The notes under the pieces: generated by a model
What the model was told of the DNA's origin: nothing
Database searches by the model: none
What the model saw: the letters and a program-made list of their open reading frames with translations, nothing else
DNA from: Neomicrococcus aestuarii
Lineage (GTDB): Bacteria; Actinomycetota; Actinomycetes; Actinomycetales; Micrococcaceae
Assembly: GCF_014201135.1 (NCBI RefSeq)
Contig: NZ_JACHDR010000001.1
Coordinates: 1,674,001-1,738,000 of the forward strand
Length of the DNA stretch: 64,000 bases
Direction: 5' to 3'
In this document: positions 1-8,684 of the stretch, one piece after another
Layout: each line of letters begins with the position of its first letter
Position numbering within the stretch: the stretch's first letter is position 1
Made by a program: the position numbers and the translations under genes

Positions 1-592
1 CCTTGTACATCTGGCGTGCATAGTGGCCAATGGCGTGAAGCAAGTGAGTCTTGCCAAGACCCGAATCACCGTAAATAAACAGCGGGTTGTAGGCCTTCGC
101 GGGTGCCTCAGCCACGGCAGCGGCTGCCGCGTGAGCGAAGCGGTTGGACGAGCCAATCACGAACGTATCGAAAATGTACTTGGGGTTGAGCCGACCAAAT
201 TCTTGAGACGTCGACGGCGGAGCGGGAGCCGGCTTTGGCTGCGGGCGGTTAGAAACCTCGTGCTCAACGGGGGCCGGAGCCTTGGGTTCTTCCGCGGAAG
301 GCTCCGTAAGATCGCGCTTTTCCAGCTCAGGATCAACGATGTACGCGCAGTGCAAGCGCATTCCGAAGACCTTCTCCACACCGTTTTCAATCTGCTCTTT
401 GAGATTGTTCTGTAGAACTTCGCGCGTCAATTCGTTCGGAACGGCGATGACTAGGGACGTTCCAGCCAAAACCGTAGGGCTCGCGAGGGTGACAAATCCG
501 CGATTTCGGGCCGTAAGACGGTCATCGTCCTCCATGACCCGGATAACCTGGCGCCACGAGCTGCCAAGGTTGTTGGATTCATCCGTGCTCAT
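1..592 (-). CDS. dnaA: Chromosomal replication initiator DnaA (N-terminal part, cut by window edge)
   Basis: DnaA binds DnaA boxes and opens the replication origin. About 197 residues are visible, reading leftward and running off the window edge. They cover domain I, a proline/alanine-rich linker and the beginning of the AAA+ domain, with [19 protein letters not shown] followed by the Walker A motif [11 protein letters not shown] close to the edge. The start is ATG at 592 (MSTDESNN), preceded by an AGGGGAAG ribosome site. It is divergent from rpmH across a DnaA-box-rich spacer, the usual actinobacterial arrangement. Confident call; the C-terminal DNA-binding domain is outside the window. Confidence 0.97.
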   Translation of the reverse strand, partial: MSTDESNNLGSSWRQVIRVMEDDDRLTARNRGFVTLASPTVLAGTSLVIAVPNELTREVLQNNLKEQIENGVEKVFGMRLHCAYIVDPELEKRDLTEPSAEEPKAPAPVEHEVSNRPQPKPAPAPPSTSQEFGRLNPKYIFDTFVIGSSNRFAHAAAAAVAEAPAKAYNPLFIYGDSGLGKTHLLHAIGHYARQMYK

Positions 593-637
593 TCGTTGCT
601 TCCCCTTTTTTGAAAACTCTCACTGCGAGTCTAGCGA

Positions 638-747
638 TCATCCACAAACTTATTCACAGGCCGTGGATAACTTGTGATCAAAGAATCACAGGATTTTTAA
701 GCACTTACCCACAAGTAAAGTTTTCTCAAGTCCACAACCGTGTATAA
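638..747. promoter_or_regulatory. DnaA-box cluster between dnaA and rpmH (593-977 spacer)
   Basis: The spacer contains several matches to TTATCCACA on both strands: TCATCCACA (638-646), TTATTCACA (650-658), CGTGGATAA (662-670, reverse), TTACCCACA (705-713), AAGTCCACA (728-736) and GTGTATAA-like sequence near 740-747. Each of the first four differs from the consensus at one position. This can serve dnaA autoregulation and/or origin function; in actinobacteria the main oriC is usually between dnaA and dnaN, which would lie left of this window. Nothing else in 593-977 looks coding. Confidence 0.8.
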
Positions 748-977
748 CTTGACAGAGGGCCTCAACGGTCACTCTTTGCGACCCCAATTTGACGTGCATT
801 CTAGGGTTCCCCTATTGTTAATCAGTCCTATGTGCGTCCTCTGGCGTGTTTTACACCGAGAGTTCGCCGCCACCAAGTGCTGTTTCCAGGCTTGTCCGGC
901 GGTCGATGCATTGAATTTTCAGCGTCAACCTGTTCTGTTACGGGCGCGGCGCGCCAACAGACTTAGTGGAGTTAATC

Positions 978-1115
978 GTGAGCAAGCGGACTTTTCAGCC
1001 GAATAACCGCCGTCGTGCCAAGAAGCACGGCTTCCGTCTTCGCATGCGCACCCGCGCTGGCCGTGCCATCTTGGCAAGCCGCCGCTCTAAGGGCCGCACT
1101 GCACTTTCTGCCTAG
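978..1115 (+). CDS. rpmH: 50S ribosomal protein L34
   Basis: A 45-residue, Arg/Lys-rich protein starting at GTG 978 ([18 protein letters not shown]) and ending [10 protein letters not shown]34 is a small component of the large ribosomal subunit. Length and sequence are canonical for the family ([27 protein letters not shown]). It begins the conserved rpmH-rnpA-yidD-yidC-jag-rsmG run. Confidence 0.97.
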   Translation: MSKRTFQPNNRRRAKKHGFRLRMRTRAGRAILASRRSKGRTALSA

Positions 1116-1179
1116 TTCGCGCTAGTTCAGAAAGAACAACTGATAGGAATACCGTGCCGTCTCGTGCCTTGAGGAACTA

Positions 1180-1560
1180 ATGCTTCCTGTTGAGCACCGA
1201 ATGCGGACCGCCGGCGATTTTTCAGACACCGTACGTTCCGGTGCCCGCATTGGGCGCCGGAACGTTGTTGTATACGCACATCTTCTCGCTGAGCCCCTTC
1301 CTAGCCGAGTTGGATTCATCGTTTCCAAGAAAGTTGGGAACGCAGTGACTCGTAACCTCGTTAAGAGACGTTTAAGGGCTCTTTCCGCAGACTATGTGAA
1401 GCAATTTCCACAAGGTTTCGGCATCGTGATGCGAGCTTTGCCGGCCGCAAGCACTGCCACGTGGGATGAACTCAGCCGCGATCTACACTCAGCGTTCCAA
1501 AAAATCGAGAAGATTCACACGGAGCATCACTCTTCTAAGGGGGAAGAACATGTGCGCTGA
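1180..1560 (+). CDS. rnpA: Ribonuclease P protein component
   Basis: The 126-residue protein subunit of RNase P, which helps the catalytic RNA remove 5' leaders from tRNA precursors. The N-terminal MLPVEHRMRTAGDF is typical. The RNA-binding signature RNLVKRRLR occupies residues 58-66, after GFIVSKKVGNAVT. It follows rpmH and overlaps the start of yidD by 11 bp, indicating translational coupling. Confidence 0.96.
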   Translation: MLPVEHRMRTAGDFSDTVRSGARIGRRNVVVYAHLLAEPLPSRVGFIVSKKVGNAVTRNLVKRRLRALSADYVKQFPQGFGIVMRALPAASTATWDELSRDLHSAFQKIEKIHTEHHSSKGEEHVR

Positions 1561-1978
1561 AGCTAGCCACGCGTCAGTAACGGGCGCACCTGCGCAAGCT
1601 GCGTCGTCGTCCTCTCCCACCAATCCCTTTCTCACCGCGCTGAAATGGATCCTCGAAATCCCCCGGCTCCTGCTCATGGGATTTCTGAAGCTCTACCGAC
1701 TCATCATCTCGCCCACCTACGGCGATGTGTGTGGATACTTCCCCAGTTGTTCTGCTTACGCACTGGAAGCCGTCACTGTGCACGGCGCCACGCGCGGAAG
1801 TTGGCTAGCTGCCAGGCGCTTATTGCGCTGTAATCCGTGGGGCAAAGGCGGGATCGATATGGTTCCGCCCGGTAAACGGATTTGGCCAGAAGGCAAGACG
1901 CCGAAGATCATTGTTCTAAACCACCCGCCCATCCCAGACGACATTGACGAGTCCGCAGCCGCGGATCGAGGAGCTTAA
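1550..1978 (+). CDS. yidD: Membrane protein insertion efficiency factor YidD
   Basis: A small protein (142 residues from ATG 1550) that assists YidC-dependent membrane insertion. The core contains LYRLIISPTYGDVCGYFPSC and a C-terminal RCNPWGKGG, both hallmarks of the haemolytic domain/YidD family. The ATG at 1550 is chosen because AAGGGGGAAG lies just upstream, although the frame stays open to 1466. The N-terminal extension of about 30 residues is low in complexity (QAASSSS) and is encoded by one copy of a dispersed GCTGCGTCGTCGT motif. Confidence 0.93.
   Translation: MCAEASHASVTGAPAQAASSSSPTNPFLTALKWILEIPRLLLMGFLKLYRLIISPTYGDVCGYFPSCSAYALEAVTVHGATRGSWLAARRLLRCNPWGKGGIDMVPPGKRIWPEGKTPKIIVLNHPPIPDDIDESAAADRGA
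1596..1613 (+). repeat. Dispersed motif copy (AAGCTGCGTCGTCGTCCT)
   Basis: A copy of the dispersed short motif inside the low-complexity N-terminus of YidD. It shares 20 identical bases, GCAAGCTGCGTCGTCGTCCT, with the copy at 16735-16752 although the two flanking regions are unrelated. Confidence 0.6.
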
Positions 1979-1984
1979 CACCTC

Positions 1985-2953
1985 ATGCAAATCTTTGACA
2001 CGCTTCTATGGCCATTCAGGATGTTGATGTCCTGGATCTTGTGGGCCTTCCATGAGCTCTTCTCCTTCCTTGGCATGGATCCGAACTCCGGCTGGACCTG
2101 GACGTTCTCGATCGTTGCCGTGGTGGCAGTGATTCGTGCCGCGTTGATCCCGGTATTCGTCAAGCAGATCAAGGCCCAGCGCGCCATGCAGGCGTTGCAG
2201 CCAGAACTGCGCAAACTTCAAGCGAAGTACAAGGGCAAGAAGGACCAGCTCTCGCAGCAGGCCATGATTGCCGAGCAGCGCGCGCTCTTCAAGAAGCACA
2301 ACACCGGCATGTTCTCTTCCTGTATGCCGTTGCTGTTCCAGATGCCGTTCTTCTTCGCGCTCTTCACGGTGCTCAACAACACCGCTACCGCCAAGGCCGC
2401 CGGCGAAGGTATTGGTGCGCTGTCCGCAGCTCACGTCCGCTCCTTCGACGAATCCTCGATCTTCGGCGCACGTCTTTCTGACACCTTCTTGAACACGCTG
2501 AACTCCGGAAACGTCAACATTTCCGTGATCATCGTGGCCGTCGTTTTGATTGTTGCGATGTCCGCTCTGCAGTTCATTACGCAGCGCCAGATCATGTCCA
2601 AGAACATGACCAAGGAAGCCCTCGAAGGCCCGTTCATGCAGCAGCAGAAGATGATGCTTTACATCCTTCCGCTCGTGTTCGGTATCGGTGGCATCAACTT
2701 CCCGATTGGTCTGTTGCTCTACTGGACCGCCACGAACGTCTGGACCTTGTGCCAGCAGTTCTGGGTCATCCGCAACAACCCCACCCCCGGTTCCGAAGCT
2801 GAGCGTGAATTGAACGCTCGCCGTGCCGCGAAGGGCCTGCCTCCTATCGGCCAGAAGAAGGCCGAGGAAGCCGCCGCTGCCGCTGCAGCTGTTGAAGAAG
2901 CCAAGAAGACCCAGCGCGCGCAGCCAAAGCGCCAACCCAAGCGAAAGAGGTAA
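1985..2953 (+). CDS. yidC: Membrane protein insertase YidC/Oxa1
   Basis: The 322-residue YidC/Oxa1/Alb3 insertase, which places proteins in the cytoplasmic membrane alone or with SecYEG. It lacks the large periplasmic domain of Gram-negative YidC, as expected for actinobacteria. Hydrophobic segments follow the family pattern, with a conserved arginine in VVAVIRAALIPVFV, a charged cytoplasmic hairpin (QPELRKLQAKYKGKKDQL), the segment SSCMPLLFQMPFFFALF and a Lys/Arg-rich C-terminal tail. It lies 6 bp after yidD and 3 bp before jag. Confidence 0.96.
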   Translation: MQIFDTLLWPFRMLMSWILWAFHELFSFLGMDPNSGWTWTFSIVAVVAVIRAALIPVFVKQIKAQRAMQALQPELRKLQAKYKGKKDQLSQQAMIAEQRALFKKHNTGMFSSCMPLLFQMPFFFALFTVLNNTATAKAAGEGIGALSAAHVRSFDESSIFGARLSDTFLNTLNSGNVNISVIIVAVVLIVAMSALQFITQRQIMSKNMTKEALEGPFMQQQKMMLYILPLVFGIGGINFPIGLLLYWTATNVWTLCQQFWVIRNNPTPGSEAERELNARRAAKGLPPIGQKKAEEAAAAAAAVEEAKKTQRAQPKRQPKRKR

Positions 2954-2956
2954 TTC

Positions 2957-3541
2957 ATGAATCAGCACACTGAGGATGCTGTTGACGTGGAGCAGCCAGA
3001 ATTGGATCACGACGACGAAGCTTCCGTTTCTGAGGAGGGCTCGGCTAATGGTTCAACTAAGGCTGAGCGCTTGGAGGAAGAGGGCGATATCGCTGCGGAT
3101 TACCTCGAGGAATTGCTCGATGTAGCCGATATTGATGGCGACATTGATATTGAGGTTCGTAGCGGTCGTACGTACATTTCGATCGTGAGCGACGAAGCCG
3201 ATAACAAGGAGCTTGAGGCTCTCGTGGGCCGCAATGGTGAGGTTCTCGAGTCACTTCAGGAGCTCACTCGTTTGGCTGTTTTGACCTCGACGGGGAACCG
3301 TTCCCGCCTGGTTCTGGACATCTTGGGCTACCGCAAGGAGCGCGAGGGTGAGCTTCGTGAGATCGCCGATAAGGCCATTGAGGAAGCACAGTCCAGCAAT
3401 GAACCTGTGCACTTGGCACCCATGAGCGCTTACGAGCGCAAGCTTGTTCACGACGTGGTTGCCGATGCTGGCTTGTTCTCAGAGTCTGAGGGCGAAGGCG
3501 CCAAGCGCCACATTGTGGTGTCCGTGGAAGAGCTTGTCTAA
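2957..3541 (+). CDS. jag: Jag/SpoIIIJ-associated RNA-binding protein (KH and R3H domains)
   Basis: A 194-residue protein with an acidic N-terminus (about 1-50), a KH-type segment (EALVGRNGEVLESLQELTRL) and a C-terminal R3H-type segment (YERKLVHDVVADAGLFSESEGEGAKR). Jag/KhpB proteins bind RNA and sit beside yidC in most Gram-positive bacteria. The gene is tightly linked to yidC and rsmG. Confidence 0.93.
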   Translation: MNQHTEDAVDVEQPELDHDDEASVSEEGSANGSTKAERLEEEGDIAADYLEELLDVADIDGDIDIEVRSGRTYISIVSDEADNKELEALVGRNGEVLESLQELTRLAVLTSTGNRSRLVLDILGYRKEREGELREIADKAIEEAQSSNEPVHLAPMSAYERKLVHDVVADAGLFSESEGEGAKRHIVVSVEELV

Positions 3542-3543
3542 GC

Positions 3544-4239
3544 ATGAGTGATCAGCCGATGTCTTCTGGGGAGGAAACTCCAAGCGCTCTTGGCGCAACC
3601 GAACCGGTGCTGCCGAGTGAATCCGAGCGCGTGAGCGCGGAGAAGATCTTTGGTGATCGCTTCGATTTGGCTCAGCGTTTTGTGCAGCATCTTGCAACCT
3701 CTGGAATGGAGCGTGGGCTTTTGGGCCCTCGCGAAGTTCCTAGGTTGTGGGGGCGGCACGTGCTTAACTGCGCGGTCATTGGGGAACACATTCCGCAGGG
3801 CGTGACGGTGGCCGATGTGGGTTCTGGTGCAGGTTTGCCGGGGCTCGCTTTGGCGATTGCTCGGCCCGATCTTTCGCTGACGTTGATTGAGCCTCTTGAG
3901 CGTCGTTGCTTGTGGCTCAACGAAGTCATTGAGGATCTTGAGCTGGACAACGTCGTGGTGATGCGCGGCCGTGCCGAGCAGATGGTGGACTTTGTGAATG
4001 CTGATGTAGTGACCGCGAGGGCAGTGTCAGCTCTGACGAATCTGATTCCGTGGTCTGTTCCGTTGTTGCACGGTTCCGGCGAGATGCTGGCCATTAAGGG
4101 TCGAAGCGCTCAAGAGGAAATTGAGAAGGCACGCAAGGTCGTCAAGAAGGCTGGCGGATCTACGCCGGAGATTTTGATTGCCGGCGCGGACATCCTCGAG
4201 GAGCCCACTACCTTGGTTCGTATTCGAGTTGGTTCGTAG
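3544..4239 (+). CDS. rsmG: 16S rRNA (guanine-N7)-methyltransferase RsmG
   Basis: A 231-residue SAM-dependent methyltransferase that modifies a conserved guanine (G527 in E. coli numbering) of 16S rRNA. The Rossmann motif I is VADVGSGAGLPGLALAIARP, followed by the acidic IEPLERRCLWL. Residues 1-30 form a low-complexity lead-in. It starts 3 bp after jag and precedes parA, the standard gidB-parA-parB order. Confidence 0.95.
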   Translation: MSDQPMSSGEETPSALGATEPVLPSESERVSAEKIFGDRFDLAQRFVQHLATSGMERGLLGPREVPRLWGRHVLNCAVIGEHIPQGVTVADVGSGAGLPGLALAIARPDLSLTLIEPLERRCLWLNEVIEDLELDNVVVMRGRAEQMVDFVNADVVTARAVSALTNLIPWSVPLLHGSGEMLAIKGRSAQEEIEKARKVVKKAGGSTPEILIAGADILEEPTTLVRIRVGS

Positions 4240-4324
4240 TTGCTCCGTTAGCCGTCGAGAGACGGCAACAGCATCACTTTCCACGTCTGCAACTTTTTGT
4301 GGTTGATTTTAGGGACAACATTCC

Positions 4325-5479
4325 ATGTTTCACGTGAAACCCTTTATGTCCGGGCTAACCGATAAACTTTTGAAGGGCAATCGTCGCGAAGATCCTGAGG
4401 ATCGAGCGGATGAAGCCACCGAAAACGAAGTTGTTGAGGCGGCTGCGGAGGAGGGCATCGGGGAAACCGAAGCCGAATCGGCAAAGGTCGCAACACCAGA
4501 GGATTCAACGGCGGAGAAGCAAGCCGCCGAGCACATTACTGCAACAACAGTCAGGGATCGGGATTTCATGGAAATCGATGAGAGCACACCGCTTGCGAAT
4601 CAGATTGCCAATGAGACGAAAAGGCGCGAAGAACTGAAGAACAACACGCTCCCCATTCCTCACCAGACCCGCTTCATCTCGGTCAGCAACCAGAAGGGCG
4701 GGGTGGGTAAAACTACCTCGACCGTTAACCTTGCGGCTGCTCTTGCTAAGCAGGGTATGCACGTCCTCGTGGTGGACATCGATCCCCAGGGAAATGCCTC
4801 TACCGCTCTAGGCATTGATCACCGTGCAGAAGTGGACAGCATCTACGACGTCCTCATCAACGATGTCAGCCTGGCCGAGGTTATTCAGGTCTGCCCAGAT
4901 CTTGAAAATCTTGTGGTTGCTCCAGCCACCATTCACCTTGCCGGCGCAGAAATTGAACTGGTCTCCTTGGTGGCTCGCGAACAGCGCTTGCGCCGCGCTC
5001 TGGAAGAGTACGCCAACCACCGTGCAAGTAACGGCGAAGCACGGCTCGACTACATCTTCATCGACTGCCCACCGTCGCTAGGTCTTTTGACGGTCAACGC
5101 TTTCGTGGCTGCGAACGAAGTTCTGATTCCTATCCAGTGCGAATACTACGCACTCGAGGGCCTGAGCCAGCTGCTGAGCAACATCAAGCTGATTCAGAAG
5201 CACCTCAATGAGAAGCTCGATGTATCGACGATCCTGTTGACCATGTATGACGGACGTACCAACTTGGCATCGCAAGTAGCCGCGGAAGTACGTGAACACT
5301 TCCCGAGCGAAGTTCTCGATGCTGTCATCCCGCGTTCCGTACGAATCTCAGAAGCGCCAAGCTACCAGCAGACAGTGATCACCTACGATCCAAACTCCAC
5401 TGGCGCTCTTTCCTACCTGGAAGCGGCAAGCGAAATTGCTAAGCGCGGTTCAGAGAAGGACGCCGCCACTTCCAAGTAG
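4325..5479 (+). CDS. parA: Chromosome partitioning ATPase ParA
   Basis: A 384-residue ParA/Soj-type Walker ATPase that works with ParB-parS complexes to segregate the replicated origin. The deviant Walker A motif KGGVGKTT is at residues 124-131, followed by VVDIDPQGNASTALG and FIDCPPSLGLLTVNA. The first 110 residues are an acidic, probably disordered extension not found in minimal ParA proteins. The start is placed at ATG 4325; ATG 4346 (MSGLTDKLL) is an alternative that would leave the parS site untranslated. A strong terminator follows. Confidence 0.95.
   Translation: MFHVKPFMSGLTDKLLKGNRREDPEDRADEATENEVVEAAAEEGIGETEAESAKVATPEDSTAEKQAAEHITATTVRDRDFMEIDESTPLANQIANETKRREELKNNTLPIPHQTRFISVSNQKGGVGKTTSTVNLAAALAKQGMHVLVVDIDPQGNASTALGIDHRAEVDSIYDVLINDVSLAEVIQVCPDLENLVVAPATIHLAGAEIELVSLVAREQRLRRALEEYANHRASNGEARLDYIFIDCPPSLGLLTVNAFVAANEVLIPIQCEYYALEGLSQLLSNIKLIQKHLNEKLDVSTILLTMYDGRTNLASQVAAEVREHFPSEVLDAVIPRSVRISEAPSYQQTVITYDPNSTGALSYLEAASEIAKRGSEKDAATSK
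4326..4341. promoter_or_regulatory. parS site overlapping the parA start codon
   Basis: TGTTTCACGTGAAACC matches the parS consensus TGTTTCACGTGAAACA at 15 of 16 positions. It begins one base into the parA start codon, so the first residues MFHVKP are encoded by the centromere site itself. ParB binding here would be expected to affect parA expression. Confidence 0.93.
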
Positions 5480-5542
5480 GGGTGTAGCGCGGGCGCTCCT
5501 CCTGGTGCAAGCCATACGTTTCATACACCGAACTGCATAGAC

Positions 5543-5580
5543 AAAGGGATAGATACTAGAATGTTGGTATCTATCCCTTT
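5543..5580 (+). terminator. Rho-independent terminator after parA
   Basis: A perfect 13-bp stem, AAAGGGATAGATA / TATCTATCCCTTT, with a 12-base loop and a T-rich end. It lies 64 bp after the parA stop and separates parA from parB, which therefore needs its own promoter in 5581-5794. No clear gene is seen in 5480-5794. Confidence 0.85.
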
Positions 5581-5794
5581 CTCGTTATTGGCTCTTGATT
5601 GACTTGGTCCGCCGCTGAGATTTCGCTTCTAAGCATTGGTTCTAACACCAGTCACGGGTCAGAGCAAAAACGGGCGAACGTGTCCTTTTCACGAGTCGAA
5701 AGATCCTTCCGCTTGCGATGCGGACTAGAATTGAACGAGATCAAACGCATGAAGTTGTGTATTCCACAACTGTGGAAAACACTGAGGAGAATTT

Positions 5795-7672
5795 ATGGCA
5801 GAGAAGCGGAGGGGCCTCGGAAGAGGCCTTGGAGCCCTAATCGCAACCGGACCTATTGAGCCCGTAGAACCGGCAGAAATGCCCGTTGCCGATACCGCTA
5901 TCGGTGACAAGCCGTTGCAAACCGAGGCTGTGGATAACGGTGCTAAAAACGATGCCTCAGGTCGTCTCTCTGAGGTGGCGTCGCAGGCCGATAACCTCTC
6001 CGAAGGGACATCCTCTTCCAGCGAAGTGAAGGCGTCTCAAGAGACGTCCTCTGCGGGCAAGACGGACTCTGCTGATGCTCCTGCTCCACGTGAAACACCA
6101 GATCCTCGCAAAGCACCGATCAGTGGGAATCAGGCTTCTACTAAGAAACCTAACAAGGTTGATTCTGAGGGCTTGGAGTCCCTTGATGCCGATGCTTCCA
6201 AGCCGTTGAGCAAAAGCTCCGGTAATGCCACAAGTGATGAGAGCCCAAGCGCCTCGGACGCGGTAGAAGCACTTCGCAAGCGGACCAGTGAGCGACGTCG
6301 TAAAGCCCTGGAGGAAGTTGCAGCGAAGTCGAAGGCTGCCGATGATTCCACGGATGAGGGTTCAGCAGAGGCAAATGACGACGACGAATTGCCGCGGATG
6401 CGCCCCGTAGATATGTTCTTTGGTGCGCCGAAGAAGTCTCCTTCGAAAGTTTCACGTGAAACATCTCGTCCCACTAAGAAGCGGGCGCAAGTACCAGACC
6501 TCCTCAGTTCTCGCGCAGCTCGAGTCCTGAAAACTCAGAACCAGACAGAAGACTCTGCCGAAGAGACGCCGGAAGCGGATACCTCGATTGATGTGCCAGA
6601 GGATAATGTTTCACGTGAAACACAGCAGAAGTCAACGGCTGAGGTCAGTGGCGATGAGGCCAAAGCCCAGGTGTCTAAAGCTCATGAGTCCAAGGAGTCA
6701 AAGGATCTCAAGGAAGACGGAAAGTCGCCTTCTGCTGGAAGTGACGCAGTCGAAACCCCTGCATCAGTATCCGAATCCTCTGCTTCTGCCTCGTCCGAAC
6801 CGACCTCTGATGATGCTCCTGCTGAAGCAACGCCAACATCTGCCGAGGAACTGAAGTCCATCCCTGGATTGTCCTACGCTGAGCTGCCGATCCACTCGAT
6901 TCATCCGAACCGGAAACAACCTCGTCAGGTCTTCGACGAGGATGACATGGCCGAACTCGAGCATTCCATACGCGAGATTGGTCTTCTTCAGCCAATTGTT
7001 GTTCGTCCTTCTGGCGAGCCGGGAGATGCACCGTACGAACTCGTTATGGGTGAACGGCGTTGGCGTGCCGCTCAGCGCGTTGGTTTTAAAACCATTCCAG
7101 CGATCATTCGCGAAACGAAAGACGAAGATCTCCTCCGCGATGCACTCTTGGAGAACCTTCACCGGTCGGAACTGAACCCACTCGAAGAGGCTGCCGCTTA
7201 CCAACAGCTACTTCAAGAGTTCGGGTGCTCTCAGGATGAGCTGTCCCAGAAGATCGGTCGCTCACGTTCTCAGATCTCTAACACCATTCGACTCATGAAG
7301 TTGCCGGCTCTTGTCCAGCGTCGAGTTGCTGCTGGCGTGATCTCGTCTGGTCACGCACGAGCGTTGCTCGCACTTGAGGATCCAGCTGAGATGGAGCGCT
7401 TGGCGCAACGAGTTGTGAATGAGGGTCTCTCCGTTCGTTCCGTGGAAGAGATCGTCGCCTTGCAGGCAGGTCTCCGTCGTGCAGATAATAAGAAGCAACA
7501 GAAGGATGTTGCGCGTCCCGAGCGTCTCGACTACTTCGCGAACGCTCTCTCTGATCGCCTGGACACTCAGGTCAAGATCACGCTTGGCGCCAAGAAGGGC
7601 CGTGTCAGCATCGAGTTTGCGAGTGTCGATGACCTGAATCGCATCATGGGAGTGATTGCTCCTTCTAGCTAA
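5795..7672 (+). CDS. parB: Chromosome partitioning protein ParB with a very long N-terminal linker
   Basis: ParB is the CTP-dependent clamp that loads at parS. The conserved region is confined to about residues 355-625: RKQPRQVF, the CTP-binding [13 protein letters not shown], the helix-turn-helix around [20 protein letters not shown] and the C-terminal dimerisation part. Residues 1-350 are acidic, Ser/Ala-rich and low in complexity, making the 625-residue protein much longer than the usual 280-400. The first residues [16 protein letters not shown] match the ParA-stimulating peptide. Three parS-like sites lie inside the linker and encode the repeated peptide VSRET or PRET. Confidence 0.95.
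   Translation: MAEKRRGLGRGLGALIATGPIEPVEPAEMPVADTAIGDKPLQTEAVDNGAKNDASGRLSEVASQADNLSEGTSSSSEVKASQETSSAGKTDSADAPAPRETPDPRKAPISGNQASTKKPNKVDSEGLESLDADASKPLSKSSGNATSDESPSASDAVEALRKRTSERRRKALEEVAAKSKAADDSTDEGSAEANDDDELPRMRPVDMFFGAPKKSPSKVSRETSRPTKKRAQVPDLLSSRAARVLKTQNQTEDSAEETPEADTSIDVPEDNVSRETQQKSTAEVSGDEAKAQVSKAHESKESKDLKEDGKSPSAGSDAVETPASVSESSASASSEPTSDDAPAEATPTSAEELKSIPGLSYAELPIHSIHPNRKQPRQVFDEDDMAELEHSIREIGLLQPIVVRPSGEPGDAPYELVMGERRWRAAQRVGFKTIPAIIRETKDEDLLRDALLENLHRSELNPLEEAAAYQQLLQEFGCSQDELSQKIGRSRSQISNTIRLMKLPALVQRRVAAGVISSGHARALLALEDPAEMERLAQRVVNEGLSVRSVEEIVALQAGLRRADNKKQQKDVARPERLDYFANALSDRLDTQVKITLGAKKGRVSIEFASVDDLNRIMGVIAPSS
6082..6097. promoter_or_regulatory. Degenerate parS site inside parB
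   Basis: TGCTCCACGTGAAACA matches the parS consensus at 14 of 16 positions. It lies in the linker-coding part of parB and encodes PRET. Confidence 0.6.
6448..6463. promoter_or_regulatory. parS site inside parB
   Basis: AGTTTCACGTGAAACA matches the parS consensus at 15 of 16 positions and encodes VSRET in the ParB linker. Confidence 0.9.
6607..6622. promoter_or_regulatory. parS site inside parB
   Basis: TGTTTCACGTGAAACA is a perfect parS 16-mer and encodes VSRET in the ParB linker, 159 bp after the previous site. Confidence 0.95.
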
Positions 7673-7696
7673 GTCAACACTCTAGGAAGTTGTTAG

Positions 7697-7734
7697 AGGG
7701 CAGGTCATGTTTCACGTGAAACATGACCTGCCCT
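7697..7734 (+). terminator. parB terminator built around a parS site
   Basis: A perfect 38-bp palindrome with AGGGCAGGTCATGTTTCAC as its left arm, followed by TTTT. It lies 24 bp after the parB stop. Its central 16 bp are the parS site at 7708-7723, so one element can act as centromere in DNA and terminator hairpin in RNA. Confidence 0.85.
7708..7723. promoter_or_regulatory. parS site within the parB terminator
   Basis: A perfect TGTTTCACGTGAAACA forming the apex of the 38-bp palindrome just after parB. Confidence 0.95.
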
Positions 7735-7931
7735 TTTCCTGTTCTATCGCAGAACTCCCAAACAGAGACGCTCAAAGAACTACAATTCACAGCAATTGGG
7801 GATGGCTTCTCACGCTCTCCATTGTTACTTCTCTGCTAGGTAGTCCTTCTAAGATGACTGCGTTGCCTGATCTCTCACGCGCTGAGCTATCCTGATCTGC
7901 GTCTGCGATGATACGGTCCTCCCAGTACGCA

Positions 7932-7947
7932 TGTTTCACGTGAAACA
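7932..7947. promoter_or_regulatory. parS site in the parB-trxA spacer
   Basis: A perfect TGTTTCACGTGAAACA 16-mer in the gene-poor spacer, 224 bp after the site at 7708. Confidence 0.95.
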
Positions 7948-8097
7948 AGAGCACCGTGACCATTCAAGGCTGGGCCAGTAGCAGGGTTAGAAGCGTTAGA
8001 TCTACTGAAACTAGCCTTCCTCGGATGAGTGACTGAGCTTCTCGGAGTAGTCCGGATCGTCATCCTGTGTCTCCGCTTAGCGGTCCGTCAAGTCGCG

Positions 8098-8113
8098 TGT
8101 TTCACGTGAAACA
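8098..8113. promoter_or_regulatory. parS site in the parB-trxA spacer
   Basis: A perfect TGTTTCACGTGAAACA 16-mer in the gene-poor spacer, 166 bp after the site at 7932. Confidence 0.95.
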
Positions 8114-8598
8114 TCGGCCAAGGCGACCATCTTCCTTTTGAACTTGCACCACACGTCTTCGTTGCAGCTCGTCCACTTTCGATGACCTTCGATGGAGGAT
8201 GTTTCCAACTGGGTGCCAGAAGGGAGCCACTTCATTCGCCTGCCCTGCTCGATGCAGCGCGTAGAGCTGTGTAGCCATCCAGGAATTGCGTGAGTTGTGT
8301 GCGAGCAATTGAGCGAAGGCATTTCGTGCTGCACGTCCCGAGGTCTCTTCGCCCCTTCGTTCGTCAGAGAACCGGAATGATACGTCTGCCTTGGGTGAAC
8401 CGGGTAATGGTTCGATGGCGTTGACTACCGCTGGTCTAACGTGTGTTTCCTATGAGCGAGAGAAGGCATCGTACTGGGGCTTGAGCATCCGACCATGCAT
8501 GCCCGAGGGTCACATCATCTGTCGCGACAGCCGCGACATGAGGCTTGAGGGTCGCCACAGGTGCGTCATGAGATCGCGCAGTGAGATTCAATAAAGAA

Positions 8599-8636
8599 GG
8601 CCGGGTGCATGTTTCACGTGAAACATGCACCCGGCC
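8599..8636 (-). terminator. trxA terminator built around a parS site
   Basis: A second perfect 38-bp palindrome, with GGCCGGGTGCATGTTTCAC as its left arm. On the minus strand it is followed by TTCTTTATT, as expected for a terminator of the trxB-trxA transcript, which stops 49 bp upstream. The arms outside the central parS differ from those of the parB terminator, so it is not a simple duplication. Confidence 0.82.
8610..8625. promoter_or_regulatory. parS site within the trxA terminator
   Basis: A perfect TGTTTCACGTGAAACA forming the apex of the palindrome at 8599-8636. Confidence 0.95.
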
Positions 8637-8684
8637 AGAGAGCCGAACTGTTAAGGTCACCGCTGGGGTGAACCTTTCAGTGAC

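Larger units (their letters stand above)
7735..8598. other. Gene-poor, parS-rich spacer with a possible decayed gene
   Basis: About 860 bp without a convincing gene. It contains two intact parS sites and little else that is recognisable. One minus-strand frame from about 8453 to 8102 is open for roughly 115 codons. Its middle part contains AARNAFAQLLAHNSRNSWM and reads like a helical protein, but it lacks a good start codon and ribosome site and its codon use is unlike the neighbours. It is best regarded as a possible gene remnant. Confidence 0.4.

Noticed and set aside
2006-3010. Long open frame antisense to yidC (about 334 codons)
   Set aside because: It is a mirror of a well-identified gene, low in plausibility (His/Glu/Leu-rich), with no ribosome site.
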